Source: JAZDRH01 sp047470865 (lineage in GTDB: Bacteria; Pseudomonadota; Gammaproteobacteria; Pseudomonadales; Pseudomonadaceae). From it: a stretch of 64,000 nucleotides of DNA. The notes beneath the pieces are model-generated. The model had not been told where the DNA came from and did not search any database. It saw only the letters and a program-made list of their open reading frames with translations. Below, piece after piece: positions 17,701 through 24,779 of the stretch. Within the stretch, counting starts at the first letter, position 1, and every line of letters starts with the position of its first letter. The translations under genes were made by a program, and so were the position numbers. The stretch covers positions 1 through 64,000 of the forward strand of contig NZ_JAZDRH010000011.1 of assembly GCF_047470865.1 (NCBI RefSeq). The letters are read 5' to 3'.

Positions 17701-18397
17701 TGCTACGTAACTTGTTCACCGGCACAACAACGCCATCTTCTTCAAAAATAGCCGCTAGCATTGTTTTCAGCGTATCCATTTTGCCTTCTTTGGCATGCAC
17801 AGCAGAGACTAGCTTTTCCATATGACGAATACGATGTCCAGCCTTGACTAAGCTAAACTGAGCTGCTAATTGCCGTAATTTAAGTCCATCTCGGCTGTTT
17901 TTTAGTTGGCTAAAATCATTTTGTATAACGCTACGATAATCTGAGGTGGCTTGAATTTTATAAGAAAAATCAAAATGTTCGGAATGACGTTTAAGGTCAC
18001 GTAAATGGCTAGCAAACTCTTCATTAGTGAAGACTTGCAGACCATTTTCTGTTTCTTGAAGGTACTGTTGTGGTTCAAAAGGTGCGCTAATAAAGCGGTA
18101 TTCAACTCCGGCATCACGACTATTTGTTAGCACCACCTGGCAGGTATTACCTTCTTCACGGGTATACTCATAGACCAAATAGGAGGTTGGATGAGGTAAA
18201 TAAAACTCATCAAATTTTTTGCGTGTTTTAGGCACTACCTTATTAGGTAGCTCGCCATAAAAGACTGGCACTAATCGCTGTAATGTGGTTTTCCCTGAAG
18301 CGTTGGTCCCACATATATTCGTGTGCCCATCCAAAGACAATTCAACAACACCATCCAAGTGGCCATGAATCATAATGATCCGTAGTAAATGGGACAT
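14714..18397 (-). CDS. mksB: MksB-like SMC ATPase
   Basis: A 1227-residue SMC protein. The N-terminal head has Walker A GTNASGKTT at residues 30-38, with an MksB/JetC-type region LVPVFYGELP after it. Residues about 255-480 and 600-880 are long Gln/Glu-rich coiled coils around a central hinge-like part (about 500-590). The C-terminal head has an ABC-type signature SSSHGMAYLIL near 1116 and Walker B IHWPIDE with Asp1150 and Glu1151. In the Mks/Wadjet family this motor extrudes DNA loops and, with MksG, recognises and cuts small circular plasmids. AAGG lies eight bases before the ATG. It is longer than the roughly 950-residue MksB of P. aeruginosa. Confidence 0.85.
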   Translation of the reverse strand: MSHLLRIIMIHGHLDGVVELSLDGHTNICGTNASGKTTLQRLVPVFYGELPNKVVPKTRKKFDEFYLPHPTSYLVYEYTREEGNTCQVVLTNSRDAGVEYRFISAPFEPQQYLQETENGLQVFTNEEFASHLRDLKRHSEHFDFSYKIQATSDYRSVIQNDFSQLKNSRDGLKLRQLAAQFSLVKAGHRIRHMEKLVSAVHAKEGKMDTLKTMLAAIFEEDGVVVPVNKLRSSQVREWVQNMRQSMHLDSLRKEFSKVQQLAQALTNTEQQLFALYPLLEKDSALLTEASQQADKEKTQLEAELAQQHEIYDKQRTDLQSLLSQIRSDLQTTQTRLTDLQTRYEHFYETDMQGLELAQKQLPQWRADREQQKQHLQLLRDAVGDSQQQLEARELELAKQLDQFTQRTQAQISQLRERLEQCRTQQEDKKVSLQHEHDAQTQDLQMQFSAQLEQLTQQLSDVAARLSVSALSEAEQNEKAQAQLRLEQEQLSFQQQSKVLTALQIEFQKLKIDQREGLDRLAKVRHAQQKAEQHCQYISKQLDPAEGSLRHFLRGHLDGWENQVGKVLREDLLERTDLSPQLQLTESTQLFNIQLDLSAIELPEYAQAEADLREQLSQAQAVLEQAKEQFKAAENEQATINQKVQEKQTQLDQAKQLQEKYERNIEFAREARDRLEEEHKALLAARRDQLRQQKQQLEGQKQQTLELRKERLAELAHTQKNLLLEFEADWQDERAIFTRQIKQYEQSLLEKREENKRQIKELKEAFDKELEAKQLDPKRLHEQEERISALSQKIEETEQRADELVEYQRFMRTDWAQIKPQLSETEALLIEQQRIEEERLAQLQTCYQGLRNQIRQQVSQQVQILADNDKYQSFIKPLLKQLENIDFSEQSQQPIEENTGDVRERIERVQRAMQEKSQLDGKLQDSSNAFQNNLLKNANEDFVQYLLNAQKKIEQEYQLVNAKRLMPVLENMLQLLQDQQYQLLEQGRNYSQALSSFFVVFRDLNRRISEQSRRLSKEVADDLQLEGIQKSEVRIQSTIDELDFWQPLKHFHKLNEEWQKSDAPFPSDQYLNVLSDVVDLLKNDQSFNFENLLRLELHLTEGGSDLVIRNDRQLLESSSHGMAYLILCKFLLAFTRLLRGNAQIAIHWPIDEIGTLAYRNVEKLFNACQANNIYIVGAFPNPESDVLMLFKNRYLIEKQAITQSSQLKRIEPQLSRLSQRLQALEEAR

Positions 18398-18498
18398 AAG
18401 CTAACCTTGCCTTACTGCGTGAAAATGATTCTATTATTCCATAGATAGTCCAGCACCACAGCATTGATGTTCACAATCTGTATGCCCTTTGATTTAAA

Positions 18499-18526
18499 TA
18501 AAAAAGGCACCTAAAAAGGTGCCTAA
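18499..18526 (-). terminator. Terminator of siderophore receptor gene
   Basis: A perfect 8-base stem (AGGCACCT and AGGTGCCT, 4-base loop) lies 24 bases past the receptor stop and is followed by a T-run on the minus strand. Confidence 0.85.
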
Positions 18527-18549
18527 AGCTGTGGTAGTACGATTTATTT

Positions 18550-20736
18550 TTAGAAGGAAGCTGTGACTGAGGTATAAACCGCTCGACCTGGCTCGTTATA
18601 GGTTTTAGCGCCAGCGACAACACTATTTCCCTCACGATATAAGCGCTTATCAAATAAGTTATTCACTCCAACGGTTAAACGATAATTTTTATTGAATTTA
18701 TAAGTGCTTGCTAAAGAAGCGATTGCATATGGTGACTGTTGGCGACGTGCATCTCCCTCTAACTCAGCACCACGATAGCTGTATTTAGGTGGCGTTTGTT
18801 TGCCATACCAAGAAACATTAGCATTCAAAGACCATGCCTCTGTTACTTGCCAGTCATACATTGAGTTCACTGTAAATTTAGGAATAATTGATAACGGCTC
18901 ATTTGTACGCTTATCTTTCGACTGTACCATATAAGTAAAATTGGTTGTCCACGTCATACTATCTGAAACGGGGACCAATAAACTGCCTTCAAACCCCTCA
19001 ACAACAGCTTTAGGAACATTCTCCCACTGGAAAATATAACGCCCTTTATCAGTCAGCCCTAATGTTTCATGGCCTGCTTGCACTTTATTCTTATAGTCAT
19101 TTCTAAACCAAGTTATACCTGCTGCCCAACCATTTTTCTTAAACTCCAAACCTAGTTCTTTATTAACACTAGTTTCAGCCTTCAGTTTTTCGTTTCCTTG
19201 CAGATAACAACCTCCAGGACCAACATTCCAACAACCATTTCCTCCACTCATGAGCAAATAATTGTTATTTGACTGATAAAGATTAGGAGCTTTGTAAGCA
19301 CGTGCAATACCTGCTTTCAATGTAAAATTATCATTCAATTCATGTAGGATATTTACCGCTGGACTCCAGTTATCACCTGACTGAGAGTGATGATCAAAAC
19401 GTAAACCTGGAGTAAGTGTAGTACGAGCTCCCAATGCCATATTATTTTCAATAAATATTGATGTCAGATTTGACTTAGCCTTGGTGCTTCGATTGGTATC
19501 ACTTACACCTAAGTTGCCACCACTTCCTTTTAAATCAAGATTATTCGAAACGGGATCATTCATTTTTTGCTGCTGCCATTCAGCACCAACAGTCAGCATT
19601 TGATCTACACCAAAGTAAAATGGGACATGCAATTCACTATGAACTGTGTAATTTTCTAATGTAATAGTTCCAAACTCAGCATCACCACTAATATTTCCCT
19701 CTACTGCTCCCATCAGACCTTCACTTAAACGGCGGTTTCGGGTCTTTTCGTATTGGATATAACTTAAGCTTGATAAATTATCCCAATCTCCACGATGTGT
19801 TAATGCATAATTTTCTCGATACATAATATTTGTTTCACGGCCAATCCAAGGTGCTCGATCAGCTACTGGATTAGCACCGCCGGCATTATTCATACTATCA
19901 CCAGCAAAAATATTACCTTGACGGCTAAAGCCTGATTCAAACTCTATAATTTGATCTGGTGTAACTTGCCATTTTAACAAGCCATTGACATCTTTATTAC
20001 GAACACCTTCTCGACCAGCAGTTACAAAATTTCCTATAGTATTTTTCTTATTTATATCCCCTTTATCACCCTCTGTTTTATTAAAGTTACCGTACACACG
20101 ATAACTAATACTTTCAGAAAGCGGTCCACTTAAGCCAAAGTCAATACGCTTAGTGGCTCCCTCAGCTTTATGCGTAGGAAAATTTGTAAATACAGTCACA
20201 TTTCCATGTACTTCTTCTGTTGTCCCTTTAGTGATGATATTAATTACACCACCGGCTGCGCCTGAGCCATAGCGTGCTGCCGCTGGGCCGCGCAATACTT
20301 CGATGCGCTCAATTTGGTCGGCAGGAACCCAGTTTGTGTCGCCACGAGAATCACGATCACCACGCCAGCCATAACGTACAGCATTGCGTGAGGATACAGG
20401 TTTGCCGTCTACCAAAATCATGGTGTTTTCAGGGCCCATGCCACGAATATCAATTTGTCGATTGTTACCACGAGCACCTGAGCCACTATTACCTGTTAAG
20501 TTAACCCCTGGCTGTTTGCGTAAAATCTCTGAAATATCATTTACAGGGGGCATTTTCTCAAGATCTTGCGCCGTAATAATAGACACACCCGGAGCTTGTT
20601 TTAATTCCTCTTGAGCTGTAACAAGGGTTTTCCCTAACTCTACTGGTTCTTGATTATTGGCTAATGCCTGCATACTCAACCCTGCAATACATATAGCTAA
20701 TAACGTGGGTTGCAGCGTCAAACCTTTGCGACTCAT
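18550..20736 (-). CDS. TonB-dependent catecholate siderophore receptor, FepA/PfeA-like
   Basis: An outer-membrane receptor of 728 residues. A signal peptide (1-26, ending MQALA) is followed by a TonB box-like stretch, a plug domain with GARGNNRQIDIRGMGPENT and ILVDGKPV, and a beta barrel ending in Phe (YTSVTASF). The plug stretch with RYGWRGDRDSRGDTNWVP is specific to the FepA/PfeA/BfeA group that imports ferric enterobactin-type siderophores. GAGG precedes the ATG. A Fur box and an AraC regulator lie upstream. No siderophore synthesis genes are in the window, so it probably takes up foreign siderophores. Confidence 0.92.
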   Translation of the reverse strand: MSRKGLTLQPTLLAICIAGLSMQALANNQEPVELGKTLVTAQEELKQAPGVSIITAQDLEKMPPVNDISEILRKQPGVNLTGNSGSGARGNNRQIDIRGMGPENTMILVDGKPVSSRNAVRYGWRGDRDSRGDTNWVPADQIERIEVLRGPAAARYGSGAAGGVINIITKGTTEEVHGNVTVFTNFPTHKAEGATKRIDFGLSGPLSESISYRVYGNFNKTEGDKGDINKKNTIGNFVTAGREGVRNKDVNGLLKWQVTPDQIIEFESGFSRQGNIFAGDSMNNAGGANPVADRAPWIGRETNIMYRENYALTHRGDWDNLSSLSYIQYEKTRNRRLSEGLMGAVEGNISGDAEFGTITLENYTVHSELHVPFYFGVDQMLTVGAEWQQQKMNDPVSNNLDLKGSGGNLGVSDTNRSTKAKSNLTSIFIENNMALGARTTLTPGLRFDHHSQSGDNWSPAVNILHELNDNFTLKAGIARAYKAPNLYQSNNNYLLMSGGNGCWNVGPGGCYLQGNEKLKAETSVNKELGLEFKKNGWAAGITWFRNDYKNKVQAGHETLGLTDKGRYIFQWENVPKAVVEGFEGSLLVPVSDSMTWTTNFTYMVQSKDKRTNEPLSIIPKFTVNSMYDWQVTEAWSLNANVSWYGKQTPPKYSYRGAELEGDARRQQSPYAIASLASTYKFNKNYRLTVGVNNLFDKRLYREGNSVVAGAKTYNEPGRAVYTSVTASF

Positions 20737-21113
20737 GTATAGATCCTCGATGATGGCAATTATTTAAAAACGAGCGAGATCATGGCTATTGGATAAATCG
20801 CAATAGCTGGCTCATTCTGAGTAATTTGTTTGTTACAGCCTTGAGAGAATTAAGGTAAATAGCGCGTTAAAAGCATGCCTCCACAAAACTAAGAATTTGC
20901 TATTTACCTTAATAAAGGCGCCTGTACGCATCAGCCGACAGGCAAGATTTGCTCTTAATCGCAGTGTTTTTTTGTGATTTAAAATCAACCAATTTAAAAC
21001 ACCACTTTTAAAACAAATGATAATTGTTATCATATGCGATAATTTATTTTTAGATATTTGAGCGCGACAGTCTTTTCTTTGCGCTAGCCAATTTTTCTTA
21101 TAAGGTAACGCCA
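20737..21113. other. Divergent iron-control intergenic region
   Basis: This 377-base stretch separates the receptor gene and the AraC regulator. It contains the Fur box at 21018-21032. I see no supported gene; a minus-strand frame here has no coding character. Confidence 0.5.
21018..21032. promoter_or_regulatory. Fur box
   Basis: TGATAATTGTTATCA matches the 7-1-7 Fur consensus TGATAATnATTATCA with one mismatch and is itself a 6-3-6 palindrome. It lies between the siderophore receptor gene and the AraC regulator gene, so iron-loaded Fur should repress one or both. Confidence 0.85.
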
Positions 21114-22040
21114 GTGACCAGCACAGCTCATGTACCCATGCACAAAGGCCATCATTTCCAAGGCATTTTAAGGTACGCACAGCTACAAAATGGTTTGTCT
21201 ATGCACTGCACAGATGGTACTCATACACAAAGTATCTGCACTCATTCTTCCATTAGCCCACGTATAAACTTATTGATTGTTCTCAAAGGCCAATGCCATG
21301 CCATTTATGGTGATACCGCCTTTACTTTCGGCAGTAGCCTTACAAACTCTAGTATTACTAGTGAGATTTCATTAGTGGCTTTTTCTGAGCAGGAGTCTTT
21401 TCAGCGCGTAGCCGATGAAGGAGAACATGTTTCGAAATTAGTCTTAGGTTTAGAACAGCAATGGCTTGAAAATGTGGGATTAAGCACTTGTAGAGAGTAC
21501 CAGCAGATTATTGATTTTCAGCAAAAACACCTAACGCAGCAGCGCGTGCTAAATTGCGCCGCCATTGAGAATATGACTCAACGTATTTTAATGACAGAGC
21601 CTGATCATTTCTGTCAACGTCTATTAATACAAGGCTTAACTATTGAATTAGCAAGCACTGCACTAAATTTACTCAGTCCTAGATCTGAGCAGTCTATTAG
21701 TGCGCTTAGCTCTTATGAACAAAAACGTGTTAGCCGCGTTATAGAACTCCTCAAAGCTTGCCAAAGCTCAACAGAGCTATCTTTAGATGAAATTTCTCGA
21801 CAAGTTGGTAGCAATAGCACTACGTTGCAGCAACACTTTAGACTAGCCACGGGAATGAGTATTTTTGAATACTTACGAACAGACAAATTGACTCAGGCAA
21901 AAACAGCATTAGAAACACAACATATTAGTATTACTGAAGCTGCACTTTTAGCCGGTTATTCCAGCAGTAGTAACTTCGCCACTGCGTTTAAACGCCTATT
22001 TGGCTTAACCCCGCGCCAAGTGCAACGTCAGATTTTTTAA
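21114..22040 (+). CDS. AraC family regulator, PchR-like
   Basis: The 308-residue protein has an unassigned N-terminal effector domain and a C-terminal AraC DNA-binding domain (about 205-305) with two helix-turn-helix units: LDEISRQVGSNSTTLQQHFR and ITEAALLAGYSSSSNFATAFKR, then GLTPRQVQ. Regulators of this shape beside TonB receptors (PchR type) sense an intracellular ferric siderophore and activate the receptor gene. GTG at 21114 with AAGG upstream is the proposed start. It is divergent from the receptor gene and under the same Fur box. Confidence 0.85.
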   Translation: MTSTAHVPMHKGHHFQGILRYAQLQNGLSMHCTDGTHTQSICTHSSISPRINLLIVLKGQCHAIYGDTAFTFGSSLTNSSITSEISLVAFSEQESFQRVADEGEHVSKLVLGLEQQWLENVGLSTCREYQQIIDFQQKHLTQQRVLNCAAIENMTQRILMTEPDHFCQRLLIQGLTIELASTALNLLSPRSEQSISALSSYEQKRVSRVIELLKACQSSTELSLDEISRQVGSNSTTLQQHFRLATGMSIFEYLRTDKLTQAKTALETQHISITEAALLAGYSSSSNFATAFKRLFGLTPRQVQRQIF

Positions 22041-22047
22041 TGCACTA

Positions 22048-22665
22048 TTATGTTTGAAGGTTAAACGCCATACCTTTAAATATTAGGCTGGCATCACCAC
22101 ATTGCAGCTGATGATGCTGTATCCTCATAGCTGCTCTATCTTGCGCCTTATGCTCCTGAGCCAAAATTTCCAAGCGTTGTGCTAATACAAGCAAAGCCAG
22201 TTTCTTATTAGCATGTTGGCTAGATTCTGCTTCCATACGCACACTAATACCAGAGGCTTTATGCGTTACTTGAACCGCTGAATCTGTTGTATTGACATGC
22301 TGCCCTCCGGCGCCAGAGGCTCGACAGGTGCGGATTTCAATTTCGCTGTCCATGACCGGTTGACTTGGTGTATAGACTGCAACGCCAATAAACCAGTTTT
22401 TACGCTTATGGTTAGGCCGAAACGGGCTTTGCGCAATCCACAGCACAGTACCTCGCCAACGCTCTATTAGCGTATCAACCGCCTCTCCTTTAATCATCAA
22501 TAGTATTGAACGTGGAAGCTGTGAGTGTTTTTCCTCTTGTCGCTCTATCAGTTGGCACTGCACTTTTAACTGACTGGCTTCGTGTAAAAAACGTTTTACC
22601 GCCTTATCAACCGCCAAACAGCATTCTGCTGGCCCTTGTGCTGCGGAGAATTGAATTAACGGCAT
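22048..22665 (-). CDS. prfH: Peptide chain release factor homologue PrfH
   Basis: A 205-residue release-factor-like protein with the peptidyl-tRNA hydrolysis motif GGQ at residues 120-122 in ASGAGGQHVN, and no stop-codon recognition domain of RF1/RF2 size. PrfH works with the RtcB2 ligase: RtcB2 reseals 16S rRNA cut in the decoding centre, and PrfH frees stalled damaged ribosomes by hydrolysing the peptidyl-tRNA. The ATG at 22665 overlaps the rtcB stop (TAATG), with GGGAGA upstream. The neighbour makes the assignment firm. Confidence 0.93.
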   Translation of the reverse strand: MPLIQFSAAQGPAECCLAVDKAVKRFLHEASQLKVQCQLIERQEEKHSQLPRSILLMIKGEAVDTLIERWRGTVLWIAQSPFRPNHKRKNWFIGVAVYTPSQPVMDSEIEIRTCRASGAGGQHVNTTDSAVQVTHKASGISVRMEAESSQHANKKLALLVLAQRLEILAQEHKAQDRAAMRIQHHQLQCGDASLIFKGMAFNLQT

Positions 22666-23804
22666 TAGCAACAATCTCCCTGTTTCTTGTAGCTCAATAC
22701 CGGAACAAAACGTGCTACCAATTCAATTAGTCCTGCTTCTAATAAAGACTCAATCACTGTTTCAATAGATTTATAAGCTTGCGGGGCTTCTTCATACATC
22801 AGCTCACGATCCTGACAAACAACACGTCCTCCTAGCGAAGTACGCTGCAAGTCTTGTAGACGAAAACGATCTTTTAAGCGTTCTTTACAGTCTTTACGCA
22901 TCCACTTTCGCCCCGCTCCATGGGCCAGTGATAACAAGCCAGCTGTATTACTTGTAGGTTTCACCAAGTAACTGTAATCACCCCTTGATCCTGGAATCAT
23001 GACCAAACCTGAAGTGGAAGGCGCAGCACCTTTGCGGTGCAACCAGCCCTGCACAGCATCAATTTCACAATGCTCAACAAAGTTATGGGTTACATCTAAC
23101 AAGCAGCGCGCTTGGGTTCGCAAATTAGTGAGCAAGCGCAAGGCTATAAGCTCACGATTTTGTTGCGCATACTGCAGCGCAAAATCATGCTGGGCTAAAT
23201 AAGCCAAGGCGGGCGCACTATTGGCAGCTAACCCTGCATGCGAAAAACGTAACACATGTTCTTGTAAAATGTGCTGACCAATACCACGTGAGCCGCTATG
23301 CACTAACAGTTGATAGCACTTGCTGGATAACCCTAAGGCTTGTGCTATGGTTGGATGATAAACCTTATCGAGCTTTTGCAACTCTGCAAAATGATTACCA
23401 CCACCAATAGTGCCATCAGCCCATGTACCATCAGCTAATGCTGGTAGCTCAGGAAAGTTTTGCGCAATATCTTGCGCCAGTAGTGGTCTATCAATATTGC
23501 CTACTTTTTGTACTAATTTATCTAAACTGTATTTGCTTAGCTTTAAATCAGTTTGATAAAAACGCATACCACAACCAATATCATTTCCAATTAAAGCAGG
23601 GTAAAAGTGATTCACGCTAAAAAATGCAGCGCCAATAGGATAGCCACGACCTGGATGTAAATCAGGCATACCTACTGCTTTTAGCATATGAGGTAATTTT
23701 GATGTAATTTCTAATTGTTCAATAGCTTTGGACTCTATCCAAGTTGCGCTATTAGCAATATAAAACGCGCCTTGCACACGGCACGCTTGAAGGGAACTGC
23801 CCAT
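22665..23804 (-). CDS. rtcB2: RtcB-family RNA ligase (RtcB2 type)
   Basis: A 379-residue RNA ligase that joins 3'-phosphate or 2',3'-cyclic phosphate to 5'-OH ends using GTP and Mn. Visible motifs: MPDLHPGRGYPIG (46-58), metal site GNDIGCG (73-79; Asp75, Cys78), GGGNHF (134-139), PGSRG (271-275) and the guanylylated His295 in HGAGR. It is shorter than E. coli RtcB (408), as usual for the prfH-linked RtcB2 branch. It is followed directly by prfH. The ATG at 23804 has only a weak ribosome site (GGAAAAA), while a small upstream ORF has a perfect one. Confidence 0.93.
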   Translation of the reverse strand: MGSSLQACRVQGAFYIANSATWIESKAIEQLEITSKLPHMLKAVGMPDLHPGRGYPIGAAFFSVNHFYPALIGNDIGCGMRFYQTDLKLSKYSLDKLVQKVGNIDRPLLAQDIAQNFPELPALADGTWADGTIGGGNHFAELQKLDKVYHPTIAQALGLSSKCYQLLVHSGSRGIGQHILQEHVLRFSHAGLAANSAPALAYLAQHDFALQYAQQNRELIALRLLTNLRTQARCLLDVTHNFVEHCEIDAVQGWLHRKGAAPSTSGLVMIPGSRGDYSYLVKPTSNTAGLLSLAHGAGRKWMRKDCKERLKDRFRLQDLQRTSLGGRVVCQDRELMYEEAPQAYKSIETVIESLLEAGLIELVARFVPVLSYKKQGDCC

Positions 23805-23836
23805 TATGTTTTTCCATAGACGAATGAAAACTGCGC

Positions 23837-23903
23837 TTAATGCTAGGCATTAAACGTCTAGATTGGGCAGGTCTAGAAAGGGAATATTACTTAAAAGACC
23901 TGC
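23837..23903 (-). promoter_or_regulatory. Overlapping inverted repeats in rtcB2-prfH leader
   Basis: Three inverted repeats lie between the small leader ORF and rtcB. GCAGGTCT (inside the leader ORF, minus 23903-23896) pairs with AGACCTGC (23874-23867). TCTAGA at 23872-23877 can instead pair with TCTAGA at 23857-23862, which excludes the first hairpin. TTAATGC-3-GCATTAA follows at 23837-23853. The layout recalls translation-coupled attenuators. No T-run follows, so control of rtcB translation is more likely than termination. Confidence 0.45.
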
Positions 23904-23925
23904 AAAGTGGATTAACTAAACTCAT
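23887..23925 (-). CDS. Putative 12-residue leader peptide of rtcB2-prfH
   Basis: The minus-strand ORF encodes MSLVNPLCRSFK and stops with TAA, 82 bases before the rtcB2 start. Its ribosome site AAGGAGGT (23938-23931) is an 8-base match to the 16S rRNA 3' end with 5 bases of spacing, by far the strongest in this area. Codons 8-10 form one arm of the first inverted repeat. No homologue is known to me; a translated regulatory leader is the inference, and chance is the alternative. Confidence 0.5.
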   Translation of the reverse strand: MSLVNPLCRSFK

Positions 23926-24408
23926 AGCAAACCTCCTTGCAGTAAAAGAAAAATAATGATGGTGCGCATCATATACTCAACTGTTTATGTTGTATAGATA
24001 ACACATGCTAAGTAAGACCTACTAGGTTAGGTGCTTATTTGGGTTAATACCGTTTTTACTGATAAACCTGCTCGACATAACAGCACAGGCTTAATAGCAC
24101 GCTGCCCCGTTTGAGTGCAATATAAGTAGTATATTCTGTAAAAATATTGCCTTTATTTATGATTTTCATGCTTTATCGCGCTCAATATCGACGGCTATAG
24201 GTAGCATAAAGCCCGCACCTAAACCTACTCAACATAAGATTTAATCACTAGACCTCACAAATAATGCGCATTGCTGAAAATTCAGACTAGCTTCCACAGC
24301 AAATAACGGATTACTGCAATTTTTTATATTTTCAAGAAATAAAAAATAATTTAGCTGCACCTTTAAAGAATATAAAAGTAAAAAATACACATTCAGCCAA
24401 TTAGTGAA

Positions 24409-24423
24409 AAATAATCATTATCA
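24409..24423 (+). promoter_or_regulatory. Fur box
   Basis: AAATAATCATTATCA matches 12 of the 14 defined positions of the Fur 7-1-7 consensus. It lies 69 bases upstream of the DUF3649 gene and should place that operon under iron repression. Confidence 0.75.
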
Positions 24424-24491
24424 TTTAGCAAGGATTTAGATTATGCTTGCGACTTCTGCCTTCTAACTACTAAATAAACTGACGTTGCTTT

Positions 24492-24779
24492 ATGTTCGCT
24501 AAACTCTATACACGGCTTTCAAACCCCTATGTAGACCTCATTAGTCGCGGCATTTTTGCGATTTTTGGCGGCTTATTATTAACAGCGCTTATCACCATTA
24601 ACCTCACTATGCTCTTACCCTTTGAGCGACCTGAAGCGGTGATGACAGCCATGATTCTTTCCTTTTTTATTTATGGCGCTATCGCTATGTGGGCATTTTG
24701 CGCTGCTTCAATTTGGAAAGCTTGGGCGTGGTTTCTAAGCGCCTGCCTCGTTAGTTATTTATTGATTTGGATGGTGTGA
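24492..24779 (+). CDS. DUF3649 membrane protein
   Basis: A 95-residue protein with three membrane helices (about 18-40, 51-68 and 72-94). The pattern with GGLLLTAL, LPFERPEAV and the WAFCAAS-WKAW stretch fits DUF3649. This family is found beside TonB receptors and PepSY proteins in iron-uptake operons; its own role is unknown. It is first in a three-gene operon behind a Fur box, and its stop overlaps the next gene by 13 bases. Confidence 0.75.
   Translation: MFAKLYTRLSNPYVDLISRGIFAIFGGLLLTALITINLTMLLPFERPEAVMTAMILSFFIYGAIAMWAFCAASIWKAWAWFLSACLVSYLLIWMV

Larger units (their letters stand above)
23805..24491. other. Intergenic region of about 690 bp with structured leader
   Basis: The first 170 bases hold the rtcB2-prfH leader with a 12-codon ORF and inverted repeats (listed separately). 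A palindrome ATGATGcgcaCCATCAT lies near 23956-23972 and could be an operator. The far end holds the Fur box for the DUF3649 operon. I see no gene in 24000-24400. Confidence 0.5.

Noticed and set aside
14714..18397. Reading the SMC gene as MukB or as RecN/SbcC
   Set aside because: It is too short for MukB (about 1480) and lies with winged-helix and kleisin-like partners, not with SbcD; MksB/JetC fits best.
20833..21180. Open frame on the minus strand between the siderophore receptor and AraC genes
   Set aside because: It overlaps the Fur box and the regulator start, has no ribosome site or family likeness, and its composition is not protein-like.
23837..23853. TTAATGC-TAG-GCATTAA as a Rho-independent terminator before rtcB2
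   Set aside because: The stem is GC-poor and has no T-run on the minus strand, so termination is not convincing.
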